This document shows, in pieces, positions 1-8,577 of a stretch of 64,000 nt of DNA. Numbering within the stretch: position 1 is the stretch's first letter; each line of letters begins with the position of its first letter. Position numbers and translations under genes: made by a program. Source of the stretch: Streptomyces sp. R21 (lineage in GTDB: Bacteria > Actinomycetota > Actinomycetes > Streptomycetales > Streptomycetaceae); contig NZ_CP163435.1 of assembly GCF_041051975.1 (NCBI RefSeq), positions 5,985,001 to 6,049,000 on the forward strand, written 5' to 3'. The notes beneath the pieces are model-generated. The model saw only the letters and a list, made by a program, of their open reading frames with translations, was not told the DNA's origin and did no database searches.

Positions 1-77
1 CCCTCGACCGCCCCGCCCGCGCCCCCTGCGTCCCCGTCGCCCACCGGTTCCCCCGTCGTGTCGATGTGTGCGCCCAT
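1..77 (-). CDS. Possible divergent gene, N-terminus only (partial)
   Basis: An ATG at 77 on the minus strand opens a frame that runs off the window edge without a stop, beginning MGAHIDTTGEPVGDGDAGG. About 21 of 24 codons end in G or C, which is the Streptomyces coding signature, so it is probably the start of a gene divergent from the hut cluster. No clear ribosome binding site precedes it. The product cannot be identified from 25 residues. Confidence 0.4.
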   Translation of the reverse strand, partial: MGAHIDTTGEPVGDGDAGGAGGAVE

Positions 78-125
78 ACATCAAGCCAAACACCAGCGGT
101 GCGCCCACGCTGGGGTACGAACGTA

Positions 126-143
126 TTGACTAGCTCTATTCAA
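126..143. promoter_or_regulatory. Imperfect palindrome TTGACTA-GCTC-TATTCAA ahead of the hut genes
   Basis: The 18 bp are two 7-bp arms matching as an inverted repeat at six of seven positions around a 4-bp centre. They lie about 10 bp before the leader ORF and between divergent frames. TTGACT could also be a -35 element, although no good -10 follows at the right distance. An operator for a hut regulator is an inference. Confidence 0.3.
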
Positions 144-154
144 GAGGCGAGGAT

Positions 155-232
155 GTGAATATCTACTGCAACAGCCACTGCACCAGCCACCGCGACGCGC
201 ACGGCGATCGCCCGGTGGAACAGTCCGCATAG
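155..232 (+). CDS. Short leader ORF upstream of hutU (25 aa, three His)
   Basis: A GTG at 155 follows a GAGG at 144-147 and reads 25 codons to a TAG at 230-232. The product begins MNIYCNSHCTSHRDAH and has histidines at residues 8, 12 and 16. About 20 of 24 sense codons end in G or C, which supports real translation. The TAG stop overlaps the AGGAGG ribosome binding site of hutU (231-236), the arrangement expected for translational coupling. A histidine-sensing role is only a possibility, because the histidines are not consecutive and no attenuator hairpin was seen. Confidence 0.4.
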   Translation: MNIYCNSHCTSHRDAHGDRPVEQSA

Positions 233-242
233 GAGGCAGACC

Positions 243-1907
243 ATGTCAGGACCCCGCCCCGTACGAGCGCCGCGCGGTACGGAACTGAGTGCCCTGGGAT
301 GGCAGCAGGAAGCCGCCCTGCGGATGCTGCAGAACAACCTCGACCCCGAGGTCGCCGAGCACCCCGACAAGCTCGTCGTCTACGGCGGCACCGGCAAGGC
401 CGCCCGCGACTGGCGCTCCTTCGACGCCATGGTCCGCACGCTGCGCACCCTGAAGCAGGACGAGACGATGCTCGTCCAGTCCGGCCGCCCCGTCGGCGTC
501 ATGCAGACCCACGAGTGGGCCCCGCGCGTCCTCATCGCCAACTCCAACCTGGTCGGCGACTGGGCCAACTGGGAGGAGTTCCGCCGCCTGGAGCAGCTCG
601 GCCTCACCATGTACGGCCAGATGACCGCCGGGTCCTGGATCTACATCGGCACCCAGGGCATCCTCCAGGGCACCTACGAGACCTTCTCCGCCGTCGCCGC
701 GAAGAAGTTCAACGGCACCCTCGCGGGCACCATCACCCTCACCGCCGGTCTCGGCGGCATGGGCGGCGCCCAGCCCCTCGCCGTCACCATGAACGACGGC
801 GTCGCGATCTGCATCGACGTGGACCCGCGCGCCATCGAGCGGCGCATCGAGCACCGCTACCTCGACGTGAAGGCCGACAACCTGCGCCACGCGCTGCAGC
901 TGGCGGTCGAGGCGCGCGACGCCCGCAAGCCGCTCTCCATCGGCCTGCTCGGCAACGCGGCGGACCTGCTCCCGCAGATGCTGGCCGAGGGCGCCCCCAT
1001 CGACATCGTGACCGACCAGACCTCGGCCCACGACCCGCTGGCCTACCTCCCCGTCGGCGTCGACTTCGACGACATGGCCGACTACGCCGCCAAGGACCCG
1101 GCGGGCTTCACCACCCGCGCCCGCGAGTCCATGGCCAGGCATGTCGAGGCCATGGTCGGCTTCATGGACGCCGGTGCCGAGGTCTTCGACTACGGCAACT
1201 CGATCCGCGGTGAGGCCCAGCTCGCCGGGTACGAGCGGGCGTTCGCCTTCCCCGGCTTCGTCCCCGCCTACATCCGCCCGCTCTTCTCCGAAGGCAAGGG
1301 CCCCTTCCGCTGGGCCGCCCTGTCCGGCGAGGCCTCCGACATCCACAAGACCGACAAGGCGATCCTCGACCTCTTCCCGGAGAACGAGTCGCTGCACCGC
1401 TGGATCAAGATGGCCGGCGAGCGCGTCCACTTCCAGGGCCTGCCCGCCCGCATCTGCTGGCTCGGCTACGGCGAGCGCGACAAGGCCGGCGAGCGCTTCA
1501 ACGACATGGTGGCGTCCGGCGAGCTGGCCGCCCCCCTGGCCATCGGCCGTGACCACCTCGACTCCGGCTCCGTCGCCTCCCCGTACCGCGAGACCGAGGC
1601 CATGCTCGACGGCTCCGACGCGATCGCCGACTGGCCGCTGCTGAACGCCATGGTGAACGTCGCCTCCGGCGCCTCCTGGGTCTCCATCCATCACGGCGGC
1701 GGTGTCGGCATGGGCCGCTCCATCCACGCCGGCCAGGTCTCCGTCGCCGACGGCACCAAGCTCGCCGGCGAGAAGCTGCGCCGTGTGCTCACCAACGACC
1801 CCGGCATGGGCGTCATCCGGCACGTCGACGCGGGCTACGACATCGCCGAGACCACCGCCGCCGAGCGCGGCGTGAGGATCCCGATGCGTGAGGGCGGCGA
1901 CGCGTGA
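243..1907 (+). CDS. hutU: Urocanate hydratase (urocanase)
   Basis: Catalyses the second step of histidine degradation in the cytoplasm, converting urocanate to 4-imidazolone-5-propionate with a tightly bound NAD+. The 554-residue length is standard for the family. The glycine-rich GGMGGAQ (171-177) fits the NAD-binding region, and Cys405 in ARICWLGYGERDKAG corresponds to the conserved active-site cysteine. AGGAGG at 231-236 fixes the ATG start. The stop overlaps the next gene by 4 bp (GTGA), so it heads an apparent four-gene hut operon. No histidine ammonia-lyase gene (hutH) is in the window. Confidence 0.97.
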   Translation: MSGPRPVRAPRGTELSALGWQQEAALRMLQNNLDPEVAEHPDKLVVYGGTGKAARDWRSFDAMVRTLRTLKQDETMLVQSGRPVGVMQTHEWAPRVLIANSNLVGDWANWEEFRRLEQLGLTMYGQMTAGSWIYIGTQGILQGTYETFSAVAAKKFNGTLAGTITLTAGLGGMGGAQPLAVTMNDGVAICIDVDPRAIERRIEHRYLDVKADNLRHALQLAVEARDARKPLSIGLLGNAADLLPQMLAEGAPIDIVTDQTSAHDPLAYLPVGVDFDDMADYAAKDPAGFTTRARESMARHVEAMVGFMDAGAEVFDYGNSIRGEAQLAGYERAFAFPGFVPAYIRPLFSEGKGPFRWAALSGEASDIHKTDKAILDLFPENESLHRWIKMAGERVHFQGLPARICWLGYGERDKAGERFNDMVASGELAAPLAIGRDHLDSGSVASPYRETEAMLDGSDAIADWPLLNAMVNVASGASWVSIHHGGGVGMGRSIHAGQVSVADGTKLAGEKLRRVLTNDPGMGVIRHVDAGYDIAETTAAERGVRIPMREGGDA

Positions 1908-3121
1908 CCTTCCACAGCATGTGGGCGGAGTTGCTGCCGATCGGCCGCAACTCCGCCTCCGGCGGCTACCGCCGCTTCGCCTGGACCGGGGCCGACACCG
2001 AGTGCCGCGCCTGGTTCCGGCAGCAGGCCGAGTCCCGCGGCCTGACGTACGAGCTGGACCGCAACGGCAACCAGTGGGCCTGGCTCGGCGACCCCGCCGC
2101 GGGCGACGCCGTGGTCACCGGGTCCCACCTGGACTCCGTGCCCGACGGCGGCGCCTTCGACGGCCCGCTCGGCGTGGTGTCGTCCTTCGCCGCCCTCGAC
2201 GAACTCCGGGCCAGGGGAGTGGAGTTCACGAGGCCCCTCGCCCTCGTCAACTTCGGCGACGAGGAGGGCGCCCGCTTCGGGCTCGCCTGCGTCGGCTCCC
2301 GGCTGGCCTCCGGGCAGCTCACCGTCGAGCAGGCGCACCGGCTGACCGACGGCAGCGGCATCACGCTGCCGCAGGCGATGGAGGCCGCGGGCTACGACGC
2401 GGACGCCATCGGCCCGGACCCGGAGCGGCTGTCCCGCATCGGCGCCTTCGTCGAACTGCATGTCGAGCAGGGCCGCGCCCTCGACCTCTCCGGTGACAGC
2501 GTCGGCATCGCCAGCGCCATCTGGCCGCACGGCCGCTGGCGCTTCGACTTCCGCGGCGAGGCCAACCACGCGGGCACCACCCGGCTGGTCGACCGGCGGG
2601 ACCCGATGCTGTCGTACGCCGAGACCGTCCTGGCCGCGCGGAAGGAAGCCCAGCTCGCGGGCGCCGTCGCCACCTTCGGCAAGATCGCGGTCGAGCCGAA
2701 CGGCGTGAACGCCATCCCCTCCCTGGTGCGCGGCTGGCTCGACTCCCGCGCCGCCGACCAGCCGACCCTCGACACGGTCGTCACCGGCATCGAGAAGGCG
2801 GCCCGCGAGTACGCGGAAGCGCACGGCATCGAACTCGACGTCGTCCGTGAGTCGTTCACCCCCGTCGTCGAGTTCGACCACGCCCTGCGCGACGAGCTCG
2901 GCCGCCTCCTCGGCAAGGGGACGGACCTGAAGGTCCCGGTCCTGGGAACCGGCGCCGGACACGACGCCGGAATCCTCTCCGGCACCGTCCCGACCGCCAT
3001 GCTGTTCGTACGCAACCCCACGGGTGTCTCGCACTCCCCGGCCGAGTACGCCGCCGAGGACGACTGCGTGGCCGGGGTGACCGCACTCGCCGACGTACTC
3101 GAAGGGCTGGCCTGCAAGTGA
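1904..3121 (+). CDS. M20-family amidohydrolase (allantoate amidohydrolase-like) in the hut operon
   Basis: A 405-residue binuclear-metal amidohydrolase of the allantoate amidohydrolase/N-carbamoyl-amino-acid hydrolase type. Metal-site motifs are visible: GSHLDSVPDGG with His75 and Asp77, FGDEEG with Glu120/Glu121, ELHVEQG with His186, and GTGAGHDAG with His353. It overlaps hutU and hutF by 4 bp on each side, so it is translated with them. Between HutU and HutF one would expect a hut function. Because HutF makes N-formylglutamate and no classical HutG deformylase is present, this enzyme may remove the formyl group. That is inference; homology alone says allantoate or ureido-acid hydrolase. Confidence 0.88.
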   Translation: MTFHSMWAELLPIGRNSASGGYRRFAWTGADTECRAWFRQQAESRGLTYELDRNGNQWAWLGDPAAGDAVVTGSHLDSVPDGGAFDGPLGVVSSFAALDELRARGVEFTRPLALVNFGDEEGARFGLACVGSRLASGQLTVEQAHRLTDGSGITLPQAMEAAGYDADAIGPDPERLSRIGAFVELHVEQGRALDLSGDSVGIASAIWPHGRWRFDFRGEANHAGTTRLVDRRDPMLSYAETVLAARKEAQLAGAVATFGKIAVEPNGVNAIPSLVRGWLDSRAADQPTLDTVVTGIEKAAREYAEAHGIELDVVRESFTPVVEFDHALRDELGRLLGKGTDLKVPVLGTGAGHDAGILSGTVPTAMLFVRNPTGVSHSPAEYAAEDDCVAGVTALADVLEGLACK

Positions 3122-4488
3122 CGCATCCCCAGACGCGGGAGTACTGGCTGGAGCACGCCTGGCTCGACACCAACGTCGAGCCGGGCGTCGCCCTGACGGT
3201 GTCCACGAGCGGCTCCGCCGCGGGTGGGGACGGCCGCATCACCGCCGTCCGCACGGGCGTCGACGCCCCGCCGCCCGGCGCCGAGATCCTGCGCGGCCTC
3301 ACGCTCCCCGGGCTCGCCAACGCCCACTCGCACGCCTTCCACCGCGCGCTGCGCGGCACCGTCCAGGTCGGCTCCGGCACGTTCTGGACGTGGCGCGAGG
3401 TCATGTACTCCGTCGCGGACCGGCTCACCCCGGAGAGCTACCACGCGCTGGCCCGCGCGGTGTACGCCGAGATGGCGCTCGCCGGCATCACCGCCGTCGG
3501 GGAGTTCCACTATGTGCACCACACCCCTGACGGCACCCCGTACGCCGACCCCAACGCCATGGGCGAGGCGCTCATCGAGGCCGCCGCCGACGCCGGGATC
3601 CGCATCACCCTCCTCGACACGGCGTACCTCTCCTCCGGCTTCGGACAGGCCCCGAACCGGCACCAGCGGCGCTTCTCCGACGGGACGGCGGAGGCCTGGG
3701 CGGAACGCTGTTCAGTTCTCAAGGACCGTGATCACGCGCGGATCGGTGCCGCCATCCACTCCGTACGCGCCGTGCCCGCCGGGCAGTTGGCGACCGTGGC
3801 GCGGTGGGCCGAGGAGCGGCGGGCCCCGCTCCATGTGCACCTGTCGGAGCAGACCGCGGAGAACGACGCCTGTCTGGCGGCGCACGGCCGCACCCCCACC
3901 CAGTTGCTCGCCGAGCACGGCGTCCTCGGCCCGCGCACCACCGGCGTCCACAACACGCACCTCACCGACGCGGACATCGCCCTGCTCGGCGGCTCCTCGA
4001 CCGGCACCTGCATGTGCCCGACGACCGAACGGGACCTCGCCGACGGCATCGGCCCGGCGGTCGCGCTCCAGCGCGCCGGTTCCCCGCTGTCCCTCGGCTC
4101 GGACAGCCACGCCGTGATCGACCTTCTCGAAGAGGCCCGCGCGATGGAGCTGAACGAGCGCCTGCGCACCCGCACCCGGGGTCACTGGACGGCCGCGGCC
4201 CTCCTGCGTGCGGCCTCCGCCGACGGCCACGCGGCTCTCGGCTGGGACGACGCGGGCGCCCTCGAAGCAGGCGCGCTCGCCGACTTCACGACCATCGCCC
4301 TCGACTCGGTCAGAACGGCCGGACCGCTGCCGCGACTCGGTGCCGAGACTGCCGTATTCGCCGCGACGGCAGCGGATGTGCGCCATACGGTCGTGGGCGG
4401 CCGGCACGTCGTACGGGACGGCGCGCACACCCTCGTACCGGACGTGCCGTCAGCGCTCGCGAACGCCGTCGACTCCCTGCGCGGCTGA
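3118..4488 (+). CDS. hutF: Formimidoylglutamate deiminase
   Basis: A 456-residue amidohydrolase-superfamily enzyme that hydrolyses N-formimidoyl-L-glutamate to N-formyl-L-glutamate and ammonia in the five-step histidine pathway. Visible metal-site elements are the HSH pair (His70, His72) in ANAHSHAFHRALRG, VHLSEQTAEND in the middle, HNTHLT, and the late GSDSHAVID aspartate. GTG at 3118 overlaps the preceding stop by 4 bp. Its presence implies the HutF branch rather than direct formimidoylglutamate hydrolysis, so a deformylase is needed downstream. Confidence 0.93.
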   Translation: MTHPQTREYWLEHAWLDTNVEPGVALTVSTSGSAAGGDGRITAVRTGVDAPPPGAEILRGLTLPGLANAHSHAFHRALRGTVQVGSGTFWTWREVMYSVADRLTPESYHALARAVYAEMALAGITAVGEFHYVHHTPDGTPYADPNAMGEALIEAAADAGIRITLLDTAYLSSGFGQAPNRHQRRFSDGTAEAWAERCSVLKDRDHARIGAAIHSVRAVPAGQLATVARWAEERRAPLHVHLSEQTAENDACLAAHGRTPTQLLAEHGVLGPRTTGVHNTHLTDADIALLGGSSTGTCMCPTTERDLADGIGPAVALQRAGSPLSLGSDSHAVIDLLEEARAMELNERLRTRTRGHWTAAALLRAASADGHAALGWDDAGALEAGALADFTTIALDSVRTAGPLPRLGAETAVFAATAADVRHTVVGGRHVVRDGAHTLVPDVPSALANAVDSLRG

Positions 4489-4508
4489 CCCGCAGCCCCC
4501 TCGCCGAC

Positions 4509-4538
4509 AAGGACGCCATGAGCAAGGACGCCATGAGT
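4509..4538 (+). repeat. Tandem 15-bp duplication of a ribosome binding site and start codon
   Basis: The block AAGGACGCCATGAGC is followed at once by AAGGACGCCATGAGT, with 14 of 15 bases identical. Each copy contains a Shine-Dalgarno-like AAGGA and an in-frame ATG, so hutI can start at 4518 or 4533. Confidence 0.85.
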
Positions 4539-5717
4539 ACGACCAACGTCACCACCGTCATCACCAACATCGCCAGCCTTGTCACCAACGATCCCTCCCT
4601 CGGTGACGGGTCCCCGCTCGGTCTGATCCAGGACGCCGCCGTCGTCATCGAAGGCGACCGCGTCGCATGGACCGGTGAATCAAGCAACGCACCCGCCACT
4701 GACAATCACGTCGACGCCGGTGGCCGGGCCGTGATCCCGGGCTTCGTGGACTCCCACTCGCACCTCGTCTTCGCGGGCGACCGCACCCAGGAGTTCAACG
4801 CCCGCATGTCGGGCCGCTCCTACAGCGCCGGCGGCATCCGCACCACGGTCGCCGCGACCCGCGCCGCGAGCGACGAGGACCTGGAGGCGAACCTCACCCG
4901 CTACCTCCGCGAGGCCCTCCACCAGGGCACGACCACCTTCGAGACCAAGTCGGGCTACGGCCTGACCGTCGAGGACGAGGCCCGCGCCCTGCGCATCGCG
5001 GCGGCGCACACCGACGAGGTGACCTACCTCGGCGCGCACATCGTCTCGCCCGACTACGCCGACGACCCCGCCGCGTACGTGGCCCTGGTGACCGGCGAGA
5101 TGCTCGACGCCTGCGCCCCGTACGCCCGTTGGATCGACGTCTTCTGCGAGAAGGGCGCCTTCGACGGCGACCAGGCGCGCGCGATCCTCACCGCGGGCAA
5201 GGCGAAGGGCCTGCACCCGCGCGTCCACGCCAACCAGCTGTCCTACGGCCCCGGCGTGCAGCTGGCGGTCGAGCTGGACGCGGCCTCCGCCGACCACTGC
5301 ACCCACCTCACGGACGCCGACGTGGACGCCCTCGCGAACGGCGCGACCGTCGCCACCCTCCTCCCCGGCGCCGAGTTCTCCACCCGCGCCCAGTGGCCGG
5401 ACGCCCGGCGCCTCCTCGACGCGGGCGCGACCGTCGCCCTGTCCACCGACTGCAACCCGGGCTCGTCGTTCACGTCCTCGGTCCCGTTCTGCATCGCGCT
5501 CGCCGTACGGGACATGGGGATGACGCCGGACGAGGCGATCTGGTCGGCCACGGCGGGCGGTGCGGCGGCCCTGCGCCGCGACGACATCGGCCGCCTCACC
5601 CCGGGCGCGTACGCGGACCTGGCCTTCCTCGACGCCCCGAGCCACGTCCACCTGGCCTACCGGCCGGGCGTACCGCTCGTCTCCCGGGTCTGGCGGCGCG
5701 GAACCCCGGTCAGCTAG
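4518..5717 (+). CDS. hutI: Imidazolonepropionase
   Basis: Hydrolyses 4-imidazolone-5-propionate to N-formimidoylglutamate. The 399-residue product shows the metal pair in DSHSHLVFAGDRT (His80, His82), substrate-region ETKSGYGL, HANQLSYGPG, DHCTHL and the STDCNPGS aspartate. The frame is open much further upstream, but that overlaps hutF. Two equally good starts exist, at 4518 and 4533, because a 15-bp block carrying AAGGA and ATGAG is duplicated in tandem. The gene ends 8 bp inside the 3' end of the convergent gene on the other strand. Confidence 0.94.
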   Translation: MSKDAMSTTNVTTVITNIASLVTNDPSLGDGSPLGLIQDAAVVIEGDRVAWTGESSNAPATDNHVDAGGRAVIPGFVDSHSHLVFAGDRTQEFNARMSGRSYSAGGIRTTVAATRAASDEDLEANLTRYLREALHQGTTTFETKSGYGLTVEDEARALRIAAAHTDEVTYLGAHIVSPDYADDPAAYVALVTGEMLDACAPYARWIDVFCEKGAFDGDQARAILTAGKAKGLHPRVHANQLSYGPGVQLAVELDAASADHCTHLTDADVDALANGATVATLLPGAEFSTRAQWPDARRLLDAGATVALSTDCNPGSSFTSSVPFCIALAVRDMGMTPDEAIWSATAGGAAALRRDDIGRLTPGAYADLAFLDAPSHVHLAYRPGVPLVSRVWRRGTPVS

Positions 5718-7419
5718 CCGCGGAACCCGCCCGCCACCGCTGGTCGTCGCTCCCCTGGGCCGGGAGCAGGGCGAGCCCGTCGCCGTACCCGTACGGAGTG
5801 ACCGCGTGATCCGGAGCGATGCCCGGGCGGATCACGCCGTCGCCGTCCACGCTGAAGCGCAGGTTCATGCCGTTGCTTCCGTAGACCGACCGGCACTCCC
5901 AGATGCCGACGCCCCGGTCGGTGGCGCCGCGGCTGTCGAGGCAGAAGTCGGGGTCGGCGTACGACTGGAGGACCCCGCGGCCGGAGTCGACGCGCCACAT
6001 CTGGGTGCGCGACGAGGAGCAGCGGGCCGTGATGACGTCCGTGCCGAGGTCCATGTCGCCGTCCCGGATGTCCAGGCAGAGTCCGCTGCCGGCGTTCACG
6101 ACCTGGGCGTAGGTGCCGTTCGGCGGGTGCGCGGCGGCGCGGGTCGGCGACGGCTTCGGTCTCGGCTTCGCCTTCGTCTTCGTCGGTGTGGGGCTCGGCT
6201 TCTTCGACGGCTTCGCACGGTGCGTGGGCTTCGGTGACTTGGAGGCGTGGGACGGCGACGGGGTGACGGAGACCGTCGCGGTGACCGTCACGGCCGGCGC
6301 CTGCGCGGCCGGTACGGTGCGGGCCGTCCGCTCGGGCCCCGAGCCGTCCGAGGACACCAGGAACAGCACGAGCGGGGCCAGCGCCACGCCGAGCGCGACC
6401 GACGCCAGCACGACCCGCCGAGTCGGCCACCAGGCCTGCCCCGCCTGCCCGATGTGACCGGCGGGACCAGCCTGCCCGGCGGGACTGGCAGCGCCCGCAG
6501 CACCCGCCGTACCGGCCGCACCCACCGCTCCGGAACGGCCGGAGCGACCGGCCCAGCCGCCCCACCCGGCCCCCCGCGCCCGGCCGGTTCGCGTCTCGGT
6601 CGAACCGCCTGGCACATACGCGGTGCCGCCCCACGGCAGCAGGCCCTCGGCCAGTGCCGTGCGCGGGGTGTCCCGCAGGGCGGTCAACTCCTCGTGCGCG
6701 GCGGCGCAGTGCTCGCAGTGCGTCATATGGGCGTGCAGGTCGGCGCTGTAGCGGGGGTTCTCGGGTCGGACCGCTTCCTCGATCAGCCGCCGGAAGTCCT
6801 GGCAGCGCGGGTTGCCGGAGCGGGCGAGGCGGGACTTCAGACAGGTCTGGCGCAGCGCCTGGAACGCCGGCTGCTTCCCGTACGCCACATCCTGCGGTGT
6901 GACGCCCAGGAGTTGGGCCGCCTTGGCGTCCGGCTCCTCCTCCAGGACCCCGTACCACAGCAGGCCCTGGACGCGGACCGGCAGGGACTGGAAGGCCTCC
7001 AGCATCGGCCCCGGCGGGGGACCCGCGGCGCCCGACCGGCGCAGCAGCGCGAGCAGGCCGGGGTCGAGGCGGGCGCCGCGCTCGTCCGCGGTCCACGAGG
7101 CCGCCACCCGCCCGCTCAGCAGCAGGAGTTGCAGCCGCCACGGCCCCGGCGGGTCGATGCCGCGCGCCGTGTCGCGGGCCGCCAGCGCGAACGCCTGCGC
7201 AGAGAGCTGCCGCGCCGCGTCCTCGCTGACCGTGCACAGCCGGGCGTACGCGAGGACCGCGGGCCGGTGCCGGGCGCGCAGTTCGCGCAGTGCCGGATAC
7301 GCCTGCGCGGTGTCGGCGCGCAGCAGGTCGGTCAGCCGTGCGTCGGGCACCGACGTGAGCGGTCCACCCCCGGCCTCGGCATCGTTGTCGCCGTCGTCGG
7401 TCCGGCCGGCCCGAGCCAT
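5710..7419 (-). CDS. ECF-sigma-like/zinc-finger/transmembrane/ricin-lectin fusion protein
   Basis: A 569-residue mosaic. Residues about 20-190 resemble an ECF sigma factor, with RHRPAVLAYARL as region-2-like and FQSLPVRVQGLLWYGVLEEE plus AAQLLGV as region-4-like. A zinc-finger segment HMTHCEHCAAAH resembles anti-sigma ZAS domains. A Gly/Ala-rich stretch precedes one membrane helix (VVLASVALGVALAPLVLFLV), then a Pro/Lys/Thr-rich wall-spanning linker, then a C-terminal ricin-type beta-trefoil with QMWRV and QRWRAG repeats. Cytoplasmic regulation with an external sugar-binding sensor is inferred. The start at 7419 follows GAGGAGG; the open frame extends upstream without support. It is the 3' neighbour of sigI on the same strand but is separated from it by 216 bp. 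Confidence 0.8.
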   Translation of the reverse strand: MARAGRTDDGDNDAEAGGGPLTSVPDARLTDLLRADTAQAYPALRELRARHRPAVLAYARLCTVSEDAARQLSAQAFALAARDTARGIDPPGPWRLQLLLLSGRVAASWTADERGARLDPGLLALLRRSGAAGPPPGPMLEAFQSLPVRVQGLLWYGVLEEEPDAKAAQLLGVTPQDVAYGKQPAFQALRQTCLKSRLARSGNPRCQDFRRLIEEAVRPENPRYSADLHAHMTHCEHCAAAHEELTALRDTPRTALAEGLLPWGGTAYVPGGSTETRTGRARGAGWGGWAGRSGRSGAVGAAGTAGAAGAASPAGQAGPAGHIGQAGQAWWPTRRVVLASVALGVALAPLVLFLVSSDGSGPERTARTVPAAQAPAVTVTATVSVTPSPSHASKSPKPTHRAKPSKKPSPTPTKTKAKPRPKPSPTRAAAHPPNGTYAQVVNAGSGLCLDIRDGDMDLGTDVITARCSSSRTQMWRVDSGRGVLQSYADPDFCLDSRGATDRGVGIWECRSVYGSNGMNLRFSVDGDGVIRPGIAPDHAVTPYGYGDGLALLPAQGSDDQRWRAGSAAS

Positions 7420-7573
7420 CCCGCTGCCTCCTCGCCCCCCGCGCTCTGCCCGCGCCGGCACAAGCCCTGGATATGCGTACCGGCGGGTATGGGGGTGACC
7501 ATAGTGAGGGAACGTGACCCGTGGGGAAAGAGGGTTTCCGGGGGTAACCTCGGCCGCTGCCAAGCTGTGACTA

Positions 7574-7605
7574 CGCCCGGCGCCCAAGGAGTTGGGCGCC
7601 GGGCG
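7574..7605 (-). terminator. Terminator hairpin after the SigI-like gene
   Basis: Perfect 14-bp stem (7574-7587 with 7592-7605) and a GGAG loop, 30 bp past the sigma-factor stop. There is no T-run, as is common in Streptomyces. Confidence 0.75.
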
Positions 7606-7635
7606 CAGTGAAGTGGTCCAGGGGACGCGGAGGAG

Positions 7636-8577
7636 TCACTCCTCCACCGTCAGCCCCTTGCGCAGTCGCACCAGCGTGCGCGACAGCAGCCGGGAGACAT
7701 GCATCTGGGAGATGCCGAGTTCGTCGCCGATCTCCGACTGGGTCAGGCCCGCGACGAAGCGCAGCGAGAGGATCTTGCGGTCGCGCGGCGGGAGTTCGGC
7801 TATCAGGGGCTTGAGGGATTCCACGTACTCGATGCCCTCAAGGCCGTGGTCCTCGTAGCCGATACGGTCCGCGAGCGCGCCCTCGGAGTCGTCCTCCTCG
7901 GGCTGGGCGTCCAGTGAGCTGGCCGTATAGGCGTTGGATGCGGCCATGCCCTCGACGACCTCTTCGTTGCTCAGCCCGAGGCGTTCCGCCAGCTCTCCCA
8001 CCGTCGGGGCGCGATCGAGCTGCTGGGCGAGTTCGTCGCCCGCCTTCGCCAGGTCGAGGCGGAGTTCCTGGAGTCTGCGCGGGACGCGGACCGACCAGCT
8101 GGTGTCGCGGAAGAAGCGCTTGATCTCGCCGACGATGGTCGGCATCGCGAAGGTGGGGAACTCGACGCCACGGCTCAGCTCGAAGCGGTCGATCGCCTTG
8201 ATCAGGCCGATGGTGCCGACCTGGATGATGTCCTCCATCGGCTCGCTGCGGGAGCGGAACCGGGAGGCCGCGAACTTGACCAGGGCGAGGTTGAGTTCGA
8301 CCAGGGTGTTGCGGACGTACGAGTAGTCGTGCGTGCCCTCTTCGAGGGACTCCAGCCGTGCGAACAGCGTCTTGGACAGGGCCCGCGCGTCCACCGGTCC
8401 CACCTGTTCGTACGGCGGGATCTCCGGAAGTCCGTCGAGTCCGTGAACTCCGTCGGGCGCCGCGTCGGTTGCGGCGGGCTCGTGCTCCGGGCGTTCCAGA
8501 GAGGGTGTCGACGTCGCCCTCTGGGTATGCGATTCGTCGAGCCGGGGTGACATGATGTCCTCCATCGTTCTCGGCAT
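7636..8577 (-). CDS. sigI: SigB/SigF-family RNA polymerase sigma factor, SigI-like
   Basis: A 313-residue alternative sigma factor of the SigB/SigF/SigG group. Region 2 includes EDIIQVGTIGLIKAIDRFE and the -10 recognition helix near FPTFAMPTIVGEIKRFFRD. Region 3 has RRLQELR. Region 4 ends with the helix-turn-helix LTQSEIGDELGISQMHVSRLLSRTL. It lies divergent to genes for a STAS anti-antisigma factor and an ATPase antisigma factor, the partner-switching set described for SigI-PrsI-ArsI in S. coelicolor. The symbol rests on that gene order. A GGGTAG at 8664-8659 could be a SigB-type -10, but its -35 is poor. Confidence 0.85.
   Translation of the reverse strand: MPRTMEDIMSPRLDESHTQRATSTPSLERPEHEPAATDAAPDGVHGLDGLPEIPPYEQVGPVDARALSKTLFARLESLEEGTHDYSYVRNTLVELNLALVKFAASRFRSRSEPMEDIIQVGTIGLIKAIDRFELSRGVEFPTFAMPTIVGEIKRFFRDTSWSVRVPRRLQELRLDLAKAGDELAQQLDRAPTVGELAERLGLSNEEVVEGMAASNAYTASSLDAQPEEDDSEGALADRIGYEDHGLEGIEYVESLKPLIAELPPRDRKILSLRFVAGLTQSEIGDELGISQMHVSRLLSRTLVRLRKGLTVEE

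Noticed and set aside
246..1823. 525-codon minus-strand open frame opposite hutU
   Set aside because: Long antisense frames are normal in GC-rich genes; its product is a low-complexity Gly/Val/Asp string and hutU on the other strand is unmistakable.
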